Notes: a model not told the origin generated them from the letters alone. A stretch of DNA of 64,000 nt from Saprospirales bacterium (GCA_002698985.1 PAAY01000061.1:1-64000), one strand, 5' to 3'. Numbered from the stretch's first letter, positions 1 through 8,825 are shown. Numbers and translations: made by a program.

Positions 1-88
1 TGTATGGTTTAGGGTGTAGGGTTTGGAGGCGCTAGCTACTTCCACTCCGTGGATCTCCGTGTCTACTCTTTGATCCTCTGTGTAACTT

Positions 89-123
89 GGGAGTAGAGAG
101 TAGGGAGTAGGGAGTAGGGAGTA
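89..123. repeat. Heptamer array, 5 units (GGGAGTA type)
   Basis: Five consecutive 7-nt units: GGGAGTA, GAGAGTA and three of GGGAGTA. It is the reverse complement of the CTACTCC type array at 45186-45241 and belongs to the 7-nt-period arrays seen in many gaps of this window. Confidence 0.85.
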
Positions 124-136
124 GGGGGTGGCCAAA

Positions 137-289
137 TGGCGAATTCCCCCCTCGAGGGGCGACGGGGGGGGGAGGTATACTGATTGTTGAAATTGTTGGT
201 CCCGAAAGCTTTCGGGAGTTGAATTGTTGAGGGATCCCCGAACTGGGGCATCTGGCGAAATCCCGCTTTGAGGGGGGACAGGGGGGTGA
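137..289. repeat. Two copies of a G-rich interspersed element
   Basis: Copy one (137-175) and copy two (253-289) share the pattern TGGCGAA, then TCCC, a CTCGAGGGG or CTTTGAGGGG core, then GACRGGGGGG. A third copy in opposite orientation is at 14226-14263. The copies are not in genes and all sit next to CAACAATT-type 8-mer repeats, so they look like parts of one composite spacer element. Confidence 0.7.
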
Positions 290-322
290 CCGTTTTGTTT
301 TCTTAATGGATTTTTCATAATA

Positions 323-3097
323 CTATCGTCGGAAGCGAGAGGAGTCTTGAATTCCTTTCCGGTAAGGGATGTTGATGAAATCGAGTTTTCCGGGTTTTAC
401 ACGAAGGTAAAAACTATAAGTGCCGTAAACAGGCTGCCAGTTGAAGCCCATCTCCCAGCAGTGAAGGTCCCGGTAAAATCCAAAGTCGGGGTAAGTTACC
501 CGTTTGGCCAGGAAATCGTAACCGAAGTTGCCGACGGTGATGCGCCAGTTGGGTGTGAGCTGTATGTTGCCCCGGCTTGAAATACTGTGTGTGGTAATCC
601 GGGTGGTATCGCTGCCATTGAGGAAGCTGTGCCGGACGGCAAAGGTGTGCGAGATGGAAAAGTCTTCAAACAAGTCGAAGATGTCCCCACTGTAGGGGTT
701 TTTGTTTTCCGAAGGGTCTGTGTTGGCTACCCTGACATCCGTCTTTACCCCTTGGAAGAGGTCTCTCAGGCGGCCCACGGTCATGTTGGTGTTGAAGTTG
801 AAATCCCACTCGTTGAGGCGCAGCAGTTTCTTGTTGGTATCCCAGTAAAACTTGTTGATGCGCCCCCCGGTTTCTGCATTCCGGGCATAGGGGTCGAAGG
901 TGATGCCAAAGCGGAAATTGGTGATGTTGTTCAGGAATGCCGTGTTGCCGTTGATGCGCACCTGACTGAAATTGAGGCTGTCGGCAGCGAAGTTGTAGTT
1001 GCCTGACACCGAAAGACTTCTGAACAGGTTCACCTTTTCGGCTACGGTGTCCCGCCGCCCTTTCCACTTGGCTTCGAAAATATTGTTGATGCTGTAAGTG
1101 AGGGCCATCTGCCGGCCGGAGAAGGAAGGCCTTTCAAAGCCACTCACGATGCTGTTTTCAAAAATGGAATAGTTGATTTCCTCGTCGCTTCGCAAATCGT
1201 TGCGCACCGATTTGAAGTAGCCCCAGTCGGGGTTGGTATAATCCGGTGAAAAGCTGAAGCCGATATTCGGGGTCATGACGTGGCGCAGGCCCCGCAAACG
1301 GCCTTTCTTGAATAAGATGGTTCCGAAAATTTTGGTGCTGATGCCGACACCCATGTTGTACTGGCGGTAGGGTTTGAGTCCGAAACGCTCGTCGTCGATA
1401 ATTTGACCGAAGGAAAGGGTGTCATACACCACGGTGAATTCAGAGGAGTCGTCGTTATAGACGATGGTGGAATCGATTTCCGGGGTGGGGTCAAAGGTTT
1501 TGTTGACTGTTTTGAAGTACCACACCTCTTTGTAAGTGGCATTGGGCGAAACGGTGAAATACTTGAGCAGGTTGAAAGAGGTGCTTGTGGTCAGGTTGTG
1601 GCGCACGCCGTATTGGGCGTCGTCGAGGGTTTTCTTCGTAAACAGGGTGGTGTCAGTGGCCTGGAATTGATTGCGCACCTCCGATGAATACCGCATCTGG
1701 ATGGTCTCGTACCACTTCTGTTTGCCCGAAGGCTTTTTCCTTTTGAAAGGGTAGAGGGTCTGCGTCTGAAAACTCAGGTTTGGAAAACTGATGCTCACCT
1801 TGCGGGAAACGGTGTTCTGGCTGTGGCTGAAGTTGGCGCTCAGGTCAAAGGGAGCGTCGAAGCGCTGCCGCCAGCTCATGTTGGAGTTGAGTGAGCTCTC
1901 GAGTTGCGAGCGGGCATCGGTCAGGTTTTGCCGCTGGTAGTTGCCGGTTTGCAGGTTGATGGACCCGCCGATGGTGCGATAGGGGTGTGCCCGGCTGTCT
2001 TGCGAGTGGTTCCAGCGGATGCTCATGGACGGTTCGAACTTGCTCACGCCTTCCACTTCGGTGCGCAGGTAGGCCACGCTGAGGTTCAGGTTGCCGTTGT
2101 ATTTGTAGCGTTTGCGGTAGTTGGAGTTGGCGTGCACCCTGACCGAGCCTTTCATGTAGATATCAGTGGTCAGGGCCAGATCCCAGCGGTCAGAAAATGG
2201 AAAGTACCATCCGATGCCTTCCAGGCCAAAGCCAAAGGTTTCACTGTACTGGTAATCCTGTGGAAAGAGCAGTCCGGTCTTGGCGCCGATTTTCAAAGGG
2301 AAAAAGCCAAATGGCAGCCACAGGGGCGTAGGCACCCCGCCGATTTCAAGGTTGGAGGGACCCACCACGGCCACTTTGTCAGGAATGACCTTTTGCTTTT
2401 TGCTGCGGATACCGAAGTGGGGATGATCGAGGTCGCAGGTGGAAAAGATGGCGTTGCTGTTGTAAATCACATCCGTTTTGGTAGTATCATCACCGGCTCC
2501 GATGAATTTGGCTTTGGTGCCCACCACATTCATCCCTTCTTGTTTGGTGATGGCGTCGTAAATGATGCCCTTGGAGCTCTGGTAATTGTATTTCATCCGG
2601 CTGGCGGTGAAATCCTGGCTGCCTTTCACGAAATGGGGTTTGCCGGTCAGGAGGCCCTGGAAGTTCTTTCGGCCTTCGGCCAACATGATGCTGGAATCCC
2701 AGTCGATAACGATGTAATCGGCCTGAATGCTCATGTCCTCGTACTTCACCTCTGCCTGCTGATAGAGGTGGATCTGCTTTTTGCTGAGGCTGAAGAGCAT
2801 GGAATCCTGGGCGGTGTATTCCACCGTTTTTTCCACGGCGTCGGGAGACAATTTCACCTTTGACCAGTCGATGCCGGAAGGGACAGTCTGGGGCCGGGGC
2901 AGTGAGTCAGGCGGGGCCACAAAGGTCTGCCGGGGGATGGTATCCGTATTTACGGGAGGTGCGGCAAGGGGCTTGCGGGGTTGCTGTGCCCACAGCGAGA
3001 AGGCCGAAAGCACTAATAGCGAAACAATTATGTTTACTTTTACGTCCAAATTTGTGGTTTGGATTGGTTGTTGGTGCCTTTTTTTGGTGCCGCACAA
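323..3097 (-). CDS. LptD-like LPS assembly outer-membrane protein
   Basis: The 924-residue protein matches the Bacteroidota form of LptD, the outer-membrane barrel that inserts lipopolysaccharide in the outer leaflet. A signal sequence rich in V, L and I ends near AQQ at residues 37-39. A Pro-rich linker follows, then the OstA/LptD periplasmic beta-jellyroll from about residue 92 and a long run of amphipathic beta strands rich in aromatic and Arg residues to the end. The ATG at 3097 gives a Lys/His-rich n-region; a TTG at 3049, just before the hydrophobic core, is a possible shorter start. The gene is divergent from the amidase at 3207, an arrangement of envelope genes that I recall from other Bacteroidota. 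No LptE is visible nearby. Function by family is firm, exact start is not. Confidence 0.88.
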   Translation of the reverse strand: MCGTKKRHQQPIQTTNLDVKVNIIVSLLVLSAFSLWAQQPRKPLAAPPVNTDTIPRQTFVAPPDSLPRPQTVPSGIDWSKVKLSPDAVEKTVEYTAQDSMLFSLSKKQIHLYQQAEVKYEDMSIQADYIVIDWDSSIMLAEGRKNFQGLLTGKPHFVKGSQDFTASRMKYNYQSSKGIIYDAITKQEGMNVVGTKAKFIGAGDDTTKTDVIYNSNAIFSTCDLDHPHFGIRSKKQKVIPDKVAVVGPSNLEIGGVPTPLWLPFGFFPLKIGAKTGLLFPQDYQYSETFGFGLEGIGWYFPFSDRWDLALTTDIYMKGSVRVHANSNYRKRYKYNGNLNLSVAYLRTEVEGVSKFEPSMSIRWNHSQDSRAHPYRTIGGSINLQTGNYQRQNLTDARSQLESSLNSNMSWRQRFDAPFDLSANFSHSQNTVSRKVSISFPNLSFQTQTLYPFKRKKPSGKQKWYETIQMRYSSEVRNQFQATDTTLFTKKTLDDAQYGVRHNLTTSTSFNLLKYFTVSPNATYKEVWYFKTVNKTFDPTPEIDSTIVYNDDSSEFTVVYDTLSFGQIIDDERFGLKPYRQYNMGVGISTKIFGTILFKKGRLRGLRHVMTPNIGFSFSPDYTNPDWGYFKSVRNDLRSDEEINYSIFENSIVSGFERPSFSGRQMALTYSINNIFEAKWKGRRDTVAEKVNLFRSLSVSGNYNFAADSLNFSQVRINGNTAFLNNITNFRFGITFDPYARNAETGGRINKFYWDTNKKLLRLNEWDFNFNTNMTVGRLRDLFQGVKTDVRVANTDPSENKNPYSGDIFDLFEDFSISHTFAVRHSFLNGSDTTRITTHSISSRGNIQLTPNWRITVGNFGYDFLAKRVTYPDFGFYRDLHCWEMGFNWQPVYGTYSFYLRVKPGKLDFINIPYRKGIQDSSRFRR

Positions 3098-3206
3098 ACA
3101 AGTTCAAACGGCATTTACCTCAGATATTCCATCGGGGATGTGTTGAACGGCAGCCGAAATTCAGGTGCCGGATTCAGCAAATCTCCAACACGAGACCTCT
3201 GTCGCT

Positions 3207-4634
3207 ATGATGAAAGCGTTACTCGTTATCCCAACGATGCTCTTTGCCTTTTGGGTTCAGCATTTACCCATTCATAACGCCGTCCAGACTCCTGCAAACA
3301 GCGCCGGCAAAAGTATCAAAGCTGAAGAACTTGCTCACGACCCTGTCAAACTGACTACCATCGTCATCGATCCGGGCCACGGCGGTCACGACCCCGGTTG
3401 CCTGGGGGCTCACAGCCGTGAAAAACACCTGGCCCTGGCCATCGGAAAATATTTTGCCGAAGCGCTGAAAAAAAACTACCCCGACCTGAAAGTCATCATG
3501 ACCCGCGACAAGGATGTCTTCATCCCGCTGGAAGAGCGGGCTCAGATTGCGACGAAAAACAAAGCCGACCTGTTTGTTTCCATCCATTGCAATTACATTC
3601 CGAAGAGGAGCAGCGTTTCCGGAACGGAAACCTATGTGCTGGGCCTGCACGCCACTGAAGAAAATCTGGAGGTTGCGAAGCGAGAAAACTCTGCCATTCT
3701 TTACGAAGACAATTACATGGAAACTTACGGATACGACCCCAATTCTCCGGAGGCACACATCATTTTTTCCATGTACCAAAATGCCTTTCTGGAGCAGAGC
3801 ATCCGCTTTGCAGAAAAGGTTCAGAAACACGCTTCTCTGGAAGCCTCCCGGAGAGACCGGGGGGTGAAACAGGCCGGATTTCTGGTTTTGCGCCATGCCA
3901 CCATGCCAAGTGTGCTGGTAGAGGCCGGCTACCTCAGCAATGCTGCTGAAGAGAATTACCTTCGGTCAAAAAAGGGGCAGGTGGAAATGGCCAATGCGCT
4001 GCTGGTGGCTTTTTCCGAATACAAAAACGAAGTGGAAGGTATTGCCGAGGGCAATGCTGTGATCCCCAAAAAATTGGAGCTCGATGAAGCCACCGGCCGG
4101 GCAGCCCTTACCGAAGCTGAGAGGCCGGTTGCCGTTGCGAAGAAAAAGGAAGAAAAAAAGGAAACACCCCCAGCCCAAACTGCCACCATACCTGAAAATC
4201 CCAAGCCTTCGGCTCCTGCCATTGCAGTTGCAAAAGAGGAAGCGAAACCGGAACCGAAGAAACCTGAGACCAAAGCGGATTCAAAACCCCTGGATGCAAG
4301 GCCGGAAACGAAGGCCAGTTCGTCGGCCATCATTCCCATCGAACCTGTGACCGGTAACAATGCCGGCAAAGCCGAGACAATGACCCCGATGTACTGTGTC
4401 CAACTGGCCGCTTCGGCCACACCGCTGGATGTCAGTGCCGGCAAATGGAAAAAACTGGACTTCACCGTTGAGGTAATTCAGGAAGGTGGCATGTACAAAT
4501 ACCAGATCCGCAACTTCACCTCACGGCCTGCCGCCGATGCCGTACGCCGCCAGGTACGAAGTGCCGGTTTTTCCGATGCTTTTTTGGTGGCCTACCTTGG
4601 TCATAAAAAGGTCAATCCCTACACACTGAAATAA
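3207..4634 (+). CDS. N-acetylmuramoyl-L-alanine amidase (Amidase_3) with SPOR-like tail
   Basis: Zinc hydrolase that cuts the amide bond between MurNAc and the stem peptide of peptidoglycan. After a signal-like segment (residues 3-25) comes an Amidase_3 domain. Its zinc ligands are visible as the His of DPGHGGHDPG (about residue 58), a Glu in the SREKHLAL stretch, the His of SIHCN and the Glu of VLVEAGYLSN. A long Lys/Pro/Glu-rich linker leads to a C-terminal domain starting MYCVQLAAS that looks like a SPOR peptidoglycan-binding domain. I start at ATG 3207 (MMKALLVIP) because the upstream GTG at 3165 would put 14 polar residues before the signal. The next gene, mlaD-like, follows after 130 bp on the same strand. 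Confidence 0.9.
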   Translation: MMKALLVIPTMLFAFWVQHLPIHNAVQTPANSAGKSIKAEELAHDPVKLTTIVIDPGHGGHDPGCLGAHSREKHLALAIGKYFAEALKKNYPDLKVIMTRDKDVFIPLEERAQIATKNKADLFVSIHCNYIPKRSSVSGTETYVLGLHATEENLEVAKRENSAILYEDNYMETYGYDPNSPEAHIIFSMYQNAFLEQSIRFAEKVQKHASLEASRRDRGVKQAGFLVLRHATMPSVLVEAGYLSNAAEENYLRSKKGQVEMANALLVAFSEYKNEVEGIAEGNAVIPKKLELDEATGRAALTEAERPVAVAKKKEEKKETPPAQTATIPENPKPSAPAIAVAKEEAKPEPKKPETKADSKPLDARPETKASSSAIIPIEPVTGNNAGKAETMTPMYCVQLAASATPLDVSAGKWKKLDFTVEVIQEGGMYKYQIRNFTSRPAADAVRRQVRSAGFSDAFLVAYLGHKKVNPYTLK

Positions 4635-4696
4635 GTCTGACGACCTGGATTTGAATAATTCGTCCGGTGCAGACCACACCGGGTGTTGTGAATGCC

Positions 4697-4704
4697 TATT
4701 TTTG
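4697..4704 (+). promoter_or_regulatory. Possible -7 element (TATTTTTG) before the MlaD-like gene
   Basis: TATTTTTG fits the Bacteroidota TAnnTTTG element and is followed by CGCCGC, as is the element before etfB (46339). No clear TTTG box lies 19-20 nt upstream, so this is a weak call. Confidence 0.35.
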
Positions 4705-4764
4705 CGCCGCTTTCAGAAAAGCACTTCAAAATCTCAATTGTACCAAAAGCACAACTCGACAAAC

Positions 4765-5784
4765 ATGCGGAAAGAGACCAAAATTGGCTTGTTTGCTCTC
4801 ATCACCCTTGCACTGGCCATCTGGGGCTTCCAATACCTCAAGGGCTTCAACATCCTGAGCCCGAAAAACACGGTGAAAGTCGTTTATGAACGTGTGGACG
4901 GCCTCCGAATCTCCACACCGGTGCTGCTCAATGGCCTCCAGGTGGGCCTCGTGGCCGACATCCGGCAGGACAAAGAAGACCTGCACCAGATCCTCGTAAC
5001 GCTGGAACTGGATAAGGACATCAGAATCCCTAAAACAGCCAGGGCCAATATCATTACCACTTCCCTGATGGGTGGCAACGCCATAGAACTGGAATTTGAG
5101 GGCTCCTGCTCCGGTGCCGATTGCGTACAGGACGGCGACGTCATCGAAGGCAAAGCTTTGAGTATGCTGGCTTCCATGGCCGATCCGGCAGAAGTGGATC
5201 AATACGTCAAACAGATCAGCGCCGGGTTGAATTCCGTAATCGATACCCTGAACAGCCGCCTGAAAGACAGCCGTGAAATTCAGGAAAGCGTGCAGGATGT
5301 CCGCAGCATCCTGGCCAACCTGAACAACACCACCGGCCAGCTGGACCGCATGATGACTGGTTCCGTGAAAAATTCCGTGGAAAACATCGAAGCGCTGACC
5401 AGCACCCTCCGCAACAGCAACGAACAGATCAAAACCATCCTCGACAACGCCGCCGGCCTCACCACCGACCTCAACAATGCCAACCTCGACGAGGTAGCCA
5501 GCGATGCCAAAGAAGTGATGGCCCAGTTGAAAACCACCCTGCAAAGCAGCCAGAACGCCGTGAACCAACTGGAAGGCATGCTTGCCAAAGTGAAAAACGG
5601 GGAAGGTGCTGTCGGTATGCTGCTCAATGACGAACAGTTCGCAAAAGAGGTCCAACTCACCGTAAAACACCTTGAACTCCTCCTCCAGGACGTTCGCCTC
5701 CATCCGGAACGCTACCGCCGAATTCTCTCCAAAAAGAAAGACCCCTATACCAAGCCGGTTGAGGATCCGGGAATCGGAAACTAG
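4765..5784 (+). CDS. MlaD family (MCE domain) lipid-transport protein
   Basis: A 339-residue periplasmic protein anchored by one N-terminal membrane segment (about residues 8-24) followed by a single MCE domain (about 36-115, with VLLNGLQVG and LMGGNAIELE) and a long helical, Asn/Gln-rich coiled-coil region to the end. MCE proteins bind phospholipids between the membranes as part of Mla-type ABC transporters; the ATPase and permease partners are not in this window. The ATG at 4765 gives the canonical MRKETKIGLF start; the open frame extends 38 codons upstream but without a sensible signal. The stop codon runs directly into the GGGATGA heptamer array. Confidence 0.88.
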   Translation: MRKETKIGLFALITLALAIWGFQYLKGFNILSPKNTVKVVYERVDGLRISTPVLLNGLQVGLVADIRQDKEDLHQILVTLELDKDIRIPKTARANIITTSLMGGNAIELEFEGSCSGADCVQDGDVIEGKALSMLASMADPAEVDQYVKQISAGLNSVIDTLNSRLKDSREIQESVQDVRSILANLNNTTGQLDRMMTGSVKNSVENIEALTSTLRNSNEQIKTILDNAAGLTTDLNNANLDEVASDAKEVMAQLKTTLQSSQNAVNQLEGMLAKVKNGEGAVGMLLNDEQFAKEVQLTVKHLELLLQDVRLHPERYRRILSKKKDPYTKPVEDPGIGN

Positions 5785-5872
5785 GGATGAGGGATGAGGG
5801 ATGAGGAATGAAAGAGCTAGCGCCTCCAAACTTGCCTTTTACTTGGCTCGTGGCTCGTAGCTCGTGGCTCAT
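5784..5872. repeat. Two heptamer arrays flanking a GCTAGCGCCTCC word
   Basis: Four GGGATGA-type units (5784-5811) begin at the last base of the mlaD stop codon. They are followed by GAGCTAGCGCCTCCAAAC (about 5814-5831) and four GGCTCGT-type units (5845-5872). The same order, GGAATGA units then GGCTAGCGCTTCCCAAC then heptamers, recurs at 8281-8347, and part of it in reverse at 3-37. Confidence 0.8.
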
Positions 5873-5956
5873 TCTGCTTAGCTCTATTAGGAAGTTAAAC
5901 AGAGGGATAATGAAAAGGCAGGAAGAATCACGGAAATGAAAGAACAGCCCCCCAAA

Positions 5957-5973
5957 CCCTACTCCCTACTCCC
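5957..5973. repeat. Short heptamer array (CCCTACT, 2.4 units)
   Basis: Two and a half CCCTACT units lie immediately downstream of the murB stop codon. Same 7-nt family as 45186-45241. Confidence 0.7.
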
Positions 5974-5974
5974 A

Positions 5975-6988
5975 TCACCAGATATTCACTTCCGGTTCCA
6001 GGCTGACGCCGAACTTTTCCTTGACATCCGCCTGGATTTCCTGAGCGAGATTCAGAATGTCTTTGCCGGTGGCCTTGCCGTAATTGACCAGCACCAGGGC
6101 CTGTTTTTCGTGGACACCGGCGTCGCCGATGCGGCGGCCTTTCCACCCGGCTTTTTCGATGAGCCAGCCGGCGGCCAGTTTTACCAGCTCTTCATTTCCC
6201 GGAAGGGGGAAGGCCACCAGGTCGGGGAATTCCTTTTTTATAGCTTCGCAAAGTTGAACGGGTACCTCCGGATTTTTGAAGAAGCTGCCGGTATTGCCGA
6301 GCAGGGCAGGGTCGGGGAGTTTGGAGCGGCGTATTTCCATGACCGTTTCGCTCAGCTCCCGGATGCCAGGCTGGGTAATGCCCTTGTTGCGAAGCGAATC
6401 AGCTAAAATTCTGTAGCTCAGGTTGGGACGGGGAGATTTTGTCAGGCGCAGCCAGACCCTTGTGATGAGGCAGCGCCCTTTCAGCTCGTTTTTGAAAATG
6501 CTGTTGCGGTAGCCAAAGCGGCAGTCTTCCGATTTGAAGACCATGCGCTCACCGGTTTCGAGGTGGAAAGCTTCCAGTTTTTCAAAGACGTCTTTCAGCT
6601 CGGCGCCATAGGCGCCAATGTTCTGGATAGGGGCTGCACCCACCGTGCCGGGGATTAGGGAAAGGTTTTCAAGTCCTCCGAAATTATTGTCAATGGCCCA
6701 CATGACCAGATCGTGCCACACCTCTCCGGCACCTGCCGAGATCAGCACATGCGTGCCGGTTTCACTTTCCAGTTCGATTCCTTTCAGCTCGTTGCGCAAT
6801 ACCAGCCCCGGCAAGTCTTTCGTCAATAAAACATTGCTGCCGCCTCCCAACAGGTGCAGCGGGGCTATATTTGCACGCAAAATTGCCCGAAGGTCTTCCT
6901 CGCTTCGCAAAACCGCAAAGCGCTCAGCCCTGGCATCGATGCCAAAGGTGTTGAAAGGTTTCAGTGATATGGAGGACGAAATTTTCAC
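5975..6988 (-). CDS. murB: UDP-N-acetylenolpyruvoylglucosamine reductase (type I MurB)
   Basis: FAD- and NADPH-dependent enzyme that reduces UDP-GlcNAc enolpyruvate to UDP-MurNAc, the second committed step of peptidoglycan precursor synthesis in the cytoplasm. The FAD-binding GGGSNVLL, the GTVGAAPIQNIGAYG loop, GSFFKNPEV (with the catalytic Ser) and the terminal catalytic Glu in LEPEVNIW are all present. Length and the long C-terminal half match the E. coli type I enzyme. I prefer the GTG start at 6988, which gives MKISSSISLKPFNTFGID as in relatives. An ATG at 7021 would add 11 residues and overlap the divergent gene at 7010. Confidence 0.93.
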   Translation of the reverse strand: MKISSSISLKPFNTFGIDARAERFAVLRSEEDLRAILRANIAPLHLLGGGSNVLLTKDLPGLVLRNELKGIELESETGTHVLISAGAGEVWHDLVMWAIDNNFGGLENLSLIPGTVGAAPIQNIGAYGAELKDVFEKLEAFHLETGERMVFKSEDCRFGYRNSIFKNELKGRCLITRVWLRLTKSPRPNLSYRILADSLRNKGITQPGIRELSETVMEIRRSKLPDPALLGNTGSFFKNPEVPVQLCEAIKKEFPDLVAFPLPGNEELVKLAAGWLIEKAGWKGRRIGDAGVHEKQALVLVNYGKATGKDILNLAQEIQADVKEKFGVSLEPEVNIW

Positions 6989-7009
6989 GGCACAAATAAA
7001 TGAACTTAC

Positions 7010-7495
7010 ATGCGAACCCATTTTAAGCAGTTTATATCAATTTTTCCGGAGGTAAAACTCCCCGTCAACATCAAGGAGGAAAGTGTACATGCACTCAGCC
7101 AGGAAAACAAGGCACTGCCGGAACGCCTGGTCAATGAGTTCATCCTGCCCTATGAGGAAGATGTGGATGAGCTGACCGAATTCGTGCCCTGCTTCCGGAT
7201 TGCCGGAATCAAAGACTTTCACGCCCTCGTTTACTGGAAGGCCACCGTCATGAATTACCAGTATGTTTTGGCTACCTTTACCAAAAGTGGTTTGCTCATC
7301 GACAGGGCCGTCATTGCAGGTACTTTTTCCGACGGCAAGGTGATCACCCGCTCTTTTGCCCGCCTGGACGACGACTGGACCATCACCATCGTCTCCGGCC
7401 AACTGGAGGGCTCTGAAGAAAACTACGATGCCTCCTCCAGCCGAACCATTGAAATGGACCTCTTGCCCGATGGGAAGATCGTGCCGCTGGAGTGA
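7010..7495 (+). CDS. Conserved-looking hypothetical protein, 161 aa
   Basis: A soluble 161-residue protein without signal peptide or membrane segment, which I do not recognise. The composition is ordinary for the window and the frame is clean, with an ATG 22 bp from the divergent murB start. Acidic residues are concentrated in the first third (YEEDVDELTEF) and in the C-terminal tail. The central part (ALVYWKATVMNYQYVLATF) looks like a small beta-rich fold. Transcription probably starts in the short gap shared with murB. Confidence 0.72.
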   Translation: MRTHFKQFISIFPEVKLPVNIKEESVHALSQENKALPERLVNEFILPYEEDVDELTEFVPCFRIAGIKDFHALVYWKATVMNYQYVLATFTKSGLLIDRAVIAGTFSDGKVITRSFARLDDDWTITIVSGQLEGSEENYDASSSRTIEMDLLPDGKIVPLE

Positions 7496-7504
7496 GGATT
7501 GTGG

Positions 7505-7692
7505 CCCCGATATTCATCGGGGATGGAGGATTATGGAGGATTATAGAGATTATAGAGGGTTATGGAGGTTGTTGTCGGGAATACTCTGTTCAACTCTGTA
7601 TTGTACTCCGATAACTCTGTGGTTATTAGAGGGTTGTGGGTGGCCCCTTCGATTCCTCAGTTCTTCAATTCATCAATTCCTCAATTCATGAA
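7505..7692. repeat. Spacer repeat block: hairpin, 10-nt array, 8-nt array
   Basis: The block starts with a CCCCGAT-ATTC-ATCGGGG hairpin (7505-7522) directly after the upstream gene. Next are four 9-10-nt units of GGAGGATTAT type (7525-7563), and then five 8-nt units of TTCCTCAA type (7653-7692). The ATG of the next gene (7688) lies inside the fifth 8-nt unit, TTCATGAA, so the array reaches into the coding region. Confidence 0.75.
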
Positions 7693-8275
7693 ATCTTTTG
7701 AACAGGAAATAAAGGCGTTTTTGCAGGGCCGGCACTTGCAGTACCGGGACAATTCCTCGTCGTTCAAAAGGTTGGATTTCAGCATTCAGGTCAACGAAAA
7801 GATCATCTTTTATTTCGACGCCAAAGAGAAGCGACAGCACTACAACCTGCGCAACTGGAACATCCCTTCCAAAGAAGCCGAGGAGCATACCTTCATCATC
7901 GACGACCTGGCTGCGCGGAAAATTCTGGCCTATGCCCCATATTCCGGGATGATCGTCAGGGATAACCTTCGGGGTGGTTACTATTTTTTCAGCGTGCTGG
8001 ACCTCTTCCTCATGCCCAAAAAGCGGGTGAACCGCCCCATTAAGAAAGAGAAACAAGCCCTCAAGGGTAAGTGGATCATTGACCTGCGCAACGGCACTCG
8101 CTGTGAATCCATGGAAGATTGCTGGCAGTGCATCCTGAAATACATCGAAAAACGGGAAGACCTCTTCCTGAATATCCTGGAGTGTTACGGCAACTACACC
8201 GGTGAACACATCGGCCAGTCAGGTGAACTGCGCCGCCCGGAGCACTGGGACACCGATGTGAAGGAAACGAGGTGA
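7688..8275 (+). CDS. Hypothetical protein, possible PD-(D/E)XK nuclease-like fold
   Basis: A soluble protein of 195 residues that I do not recognise by family. Near the N-terminus, RLDFSIQVN is followed about 16 residues later by FYFDAKEKRQ. The Asp, then Asp-x-Lys after a beta strand, resembles the D...(D/E)xK core of restriction-endonuclease-like folds; this is inference from spacing only. Cys residues cluster in the second half (CESMEDCWQC). The start at 7688 is chosen because the frame upstream is spacer repeat; the ATG itself is within the repeat array. Confidence 0.7.
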   Translation: MKSFEQEIKAFLQGRHLQYRDNSSSFKRLDFSIQVNEKIIFYFDAKEKRQHYNLRNWNIPSKEAEEHTFIIDDLAARKILAYAPYSGMIVRDNLRGGYYFFSVLDLFLMPKKRVNRPIKKEKQALKGKWIIDLRNGTRCESMEDCWQCILKYIEKREDLFLNILECYGNYTGEHIGQSGELRRPEHWDTDVKETR

Positions 8276-8280
8276 AGAAG

Positions 8281-8347
8281 GTCAGGAATGAGGAATGACA
8301 GGGCTAGCGCTTCCCAACTCTACACCCTACACCCTAAACCCTACACC
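8281..8347. repeat. Composite spacer element with CTACACC heptamers
   Basis: GGAATGA-type units (8285-8298), GGGCTAGCGCTTCCCAAC (8301-8318) and four CTACACC-type heptamers (8320-8347) lie between two convergent genes. The order matches the element at 5784-5872 and the reversed one at 3-37. Confidence 0.75.
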
Positions 8348-8351
8348 AATC

Positions 8352-8825
8352 TCAATAACCCAATCCAATCTTCTTGTAAACAAAATGGAGCAGCCAGGCG
8401 GGGCCTACCAGCAGGAACTGTACGTCTTCCAGAAAGCTGGGTTTTTTGCCTTCGATTTTGTGGCCGATGAACTGACCGATCCAGGCCACCACGAAGATGA
8501 TGAGCGAGGTGAGCGCCAGTTGGCCGGCGTCGTTGCCGGCTGCGGTGTAAATCTGGTGAACACCCCAGATCATGGCGCCGCCGATCAGCACAAATCCAAA
8601 AAACATGGTCAGTGACAAGCGCAGGTAGTAAAGAAGGGCAAACACCAGCACCACGAATCCCCAATTGCTGAACAGGGTCCGCTCAACCGGAAAGGGGATG
8701 GCGTACAGCATTCCGAAGAGGCTGAACATGATGGTGGGTACGCAGATCCAGTGGATGAATTTGTTGGTTGGATTCTGGTGGCTTTCGCCGTATTTGCTGA
8801 GAAGTGCATCAATGGTTCGTGCCAT
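8352..8825 (-). CDS. Mpo1-like (DUF962) membrane protein
   Basis: A 157-residue integral membrane protein with four hydrophobic segments. It carries the family signatures HQNPTNKFIHWICVP at the N-terminus and IGHKIEGKKPSFLEDV near the C-terminus. The yeast member Mpo1 is an iron-dependent dioxygenase acting on 2-hydroxy fatty acids in alpha-oxidation. The conserved His residues are present here, but activity in bacteria is inference. It lies 60 bp downstream of the HMG-CoA-lyase-like gene on the same strand and may be cotranscribed. Confidence 0.82.
   Translation of the reverse strand: MARTIDALLSKYGESHQNPTNKFIHWICVPTIMFSLFGMLYAIPFPVERTLFSNWGFVVLVFALLYYLRLSLTMFFGFVLIGGAMIWGVHQIYTAAGNDAGQLALTSLIIFVVAWIGQFIGHKIEGKKPSFLEDVQFLLVGPAWLLHFVYKKIGLGY

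Larger units (their letters stand above)
1..322. other. Gene-free spacer made of short repeats
   Basis: No credible gene lies before the stop of lptD. The stretch is a mosaic of spacer repeats. At 3-27 there are heptamer-like units (GGTTTAG, GGTGTAG) next to GGAGGCGCTAGC, the reverse of a word found again at about 5816 and 8303. At 89-123 there are five heptamers of GGGAGTA type. Two G-rich elements follow at 137-175 and 253-289, with a CCCGAAAGCTTTCGGG palindrome at 201-216 between GTTGAATT-type 8-mers. A short open frame on the minus strand (63-251) is a by-product of these repeats. Confidence 0.7.

Noticed and set aside
1904-2863. 319-codon plus-strand frame
   Set aside because: Antisense to lptD, without motif; lptD has clear domains.
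4726-5829. 367-codon minus-strand frame
   Set aside because: Antisense to the MCE gene; its reading is a mirror of the coiled coil.
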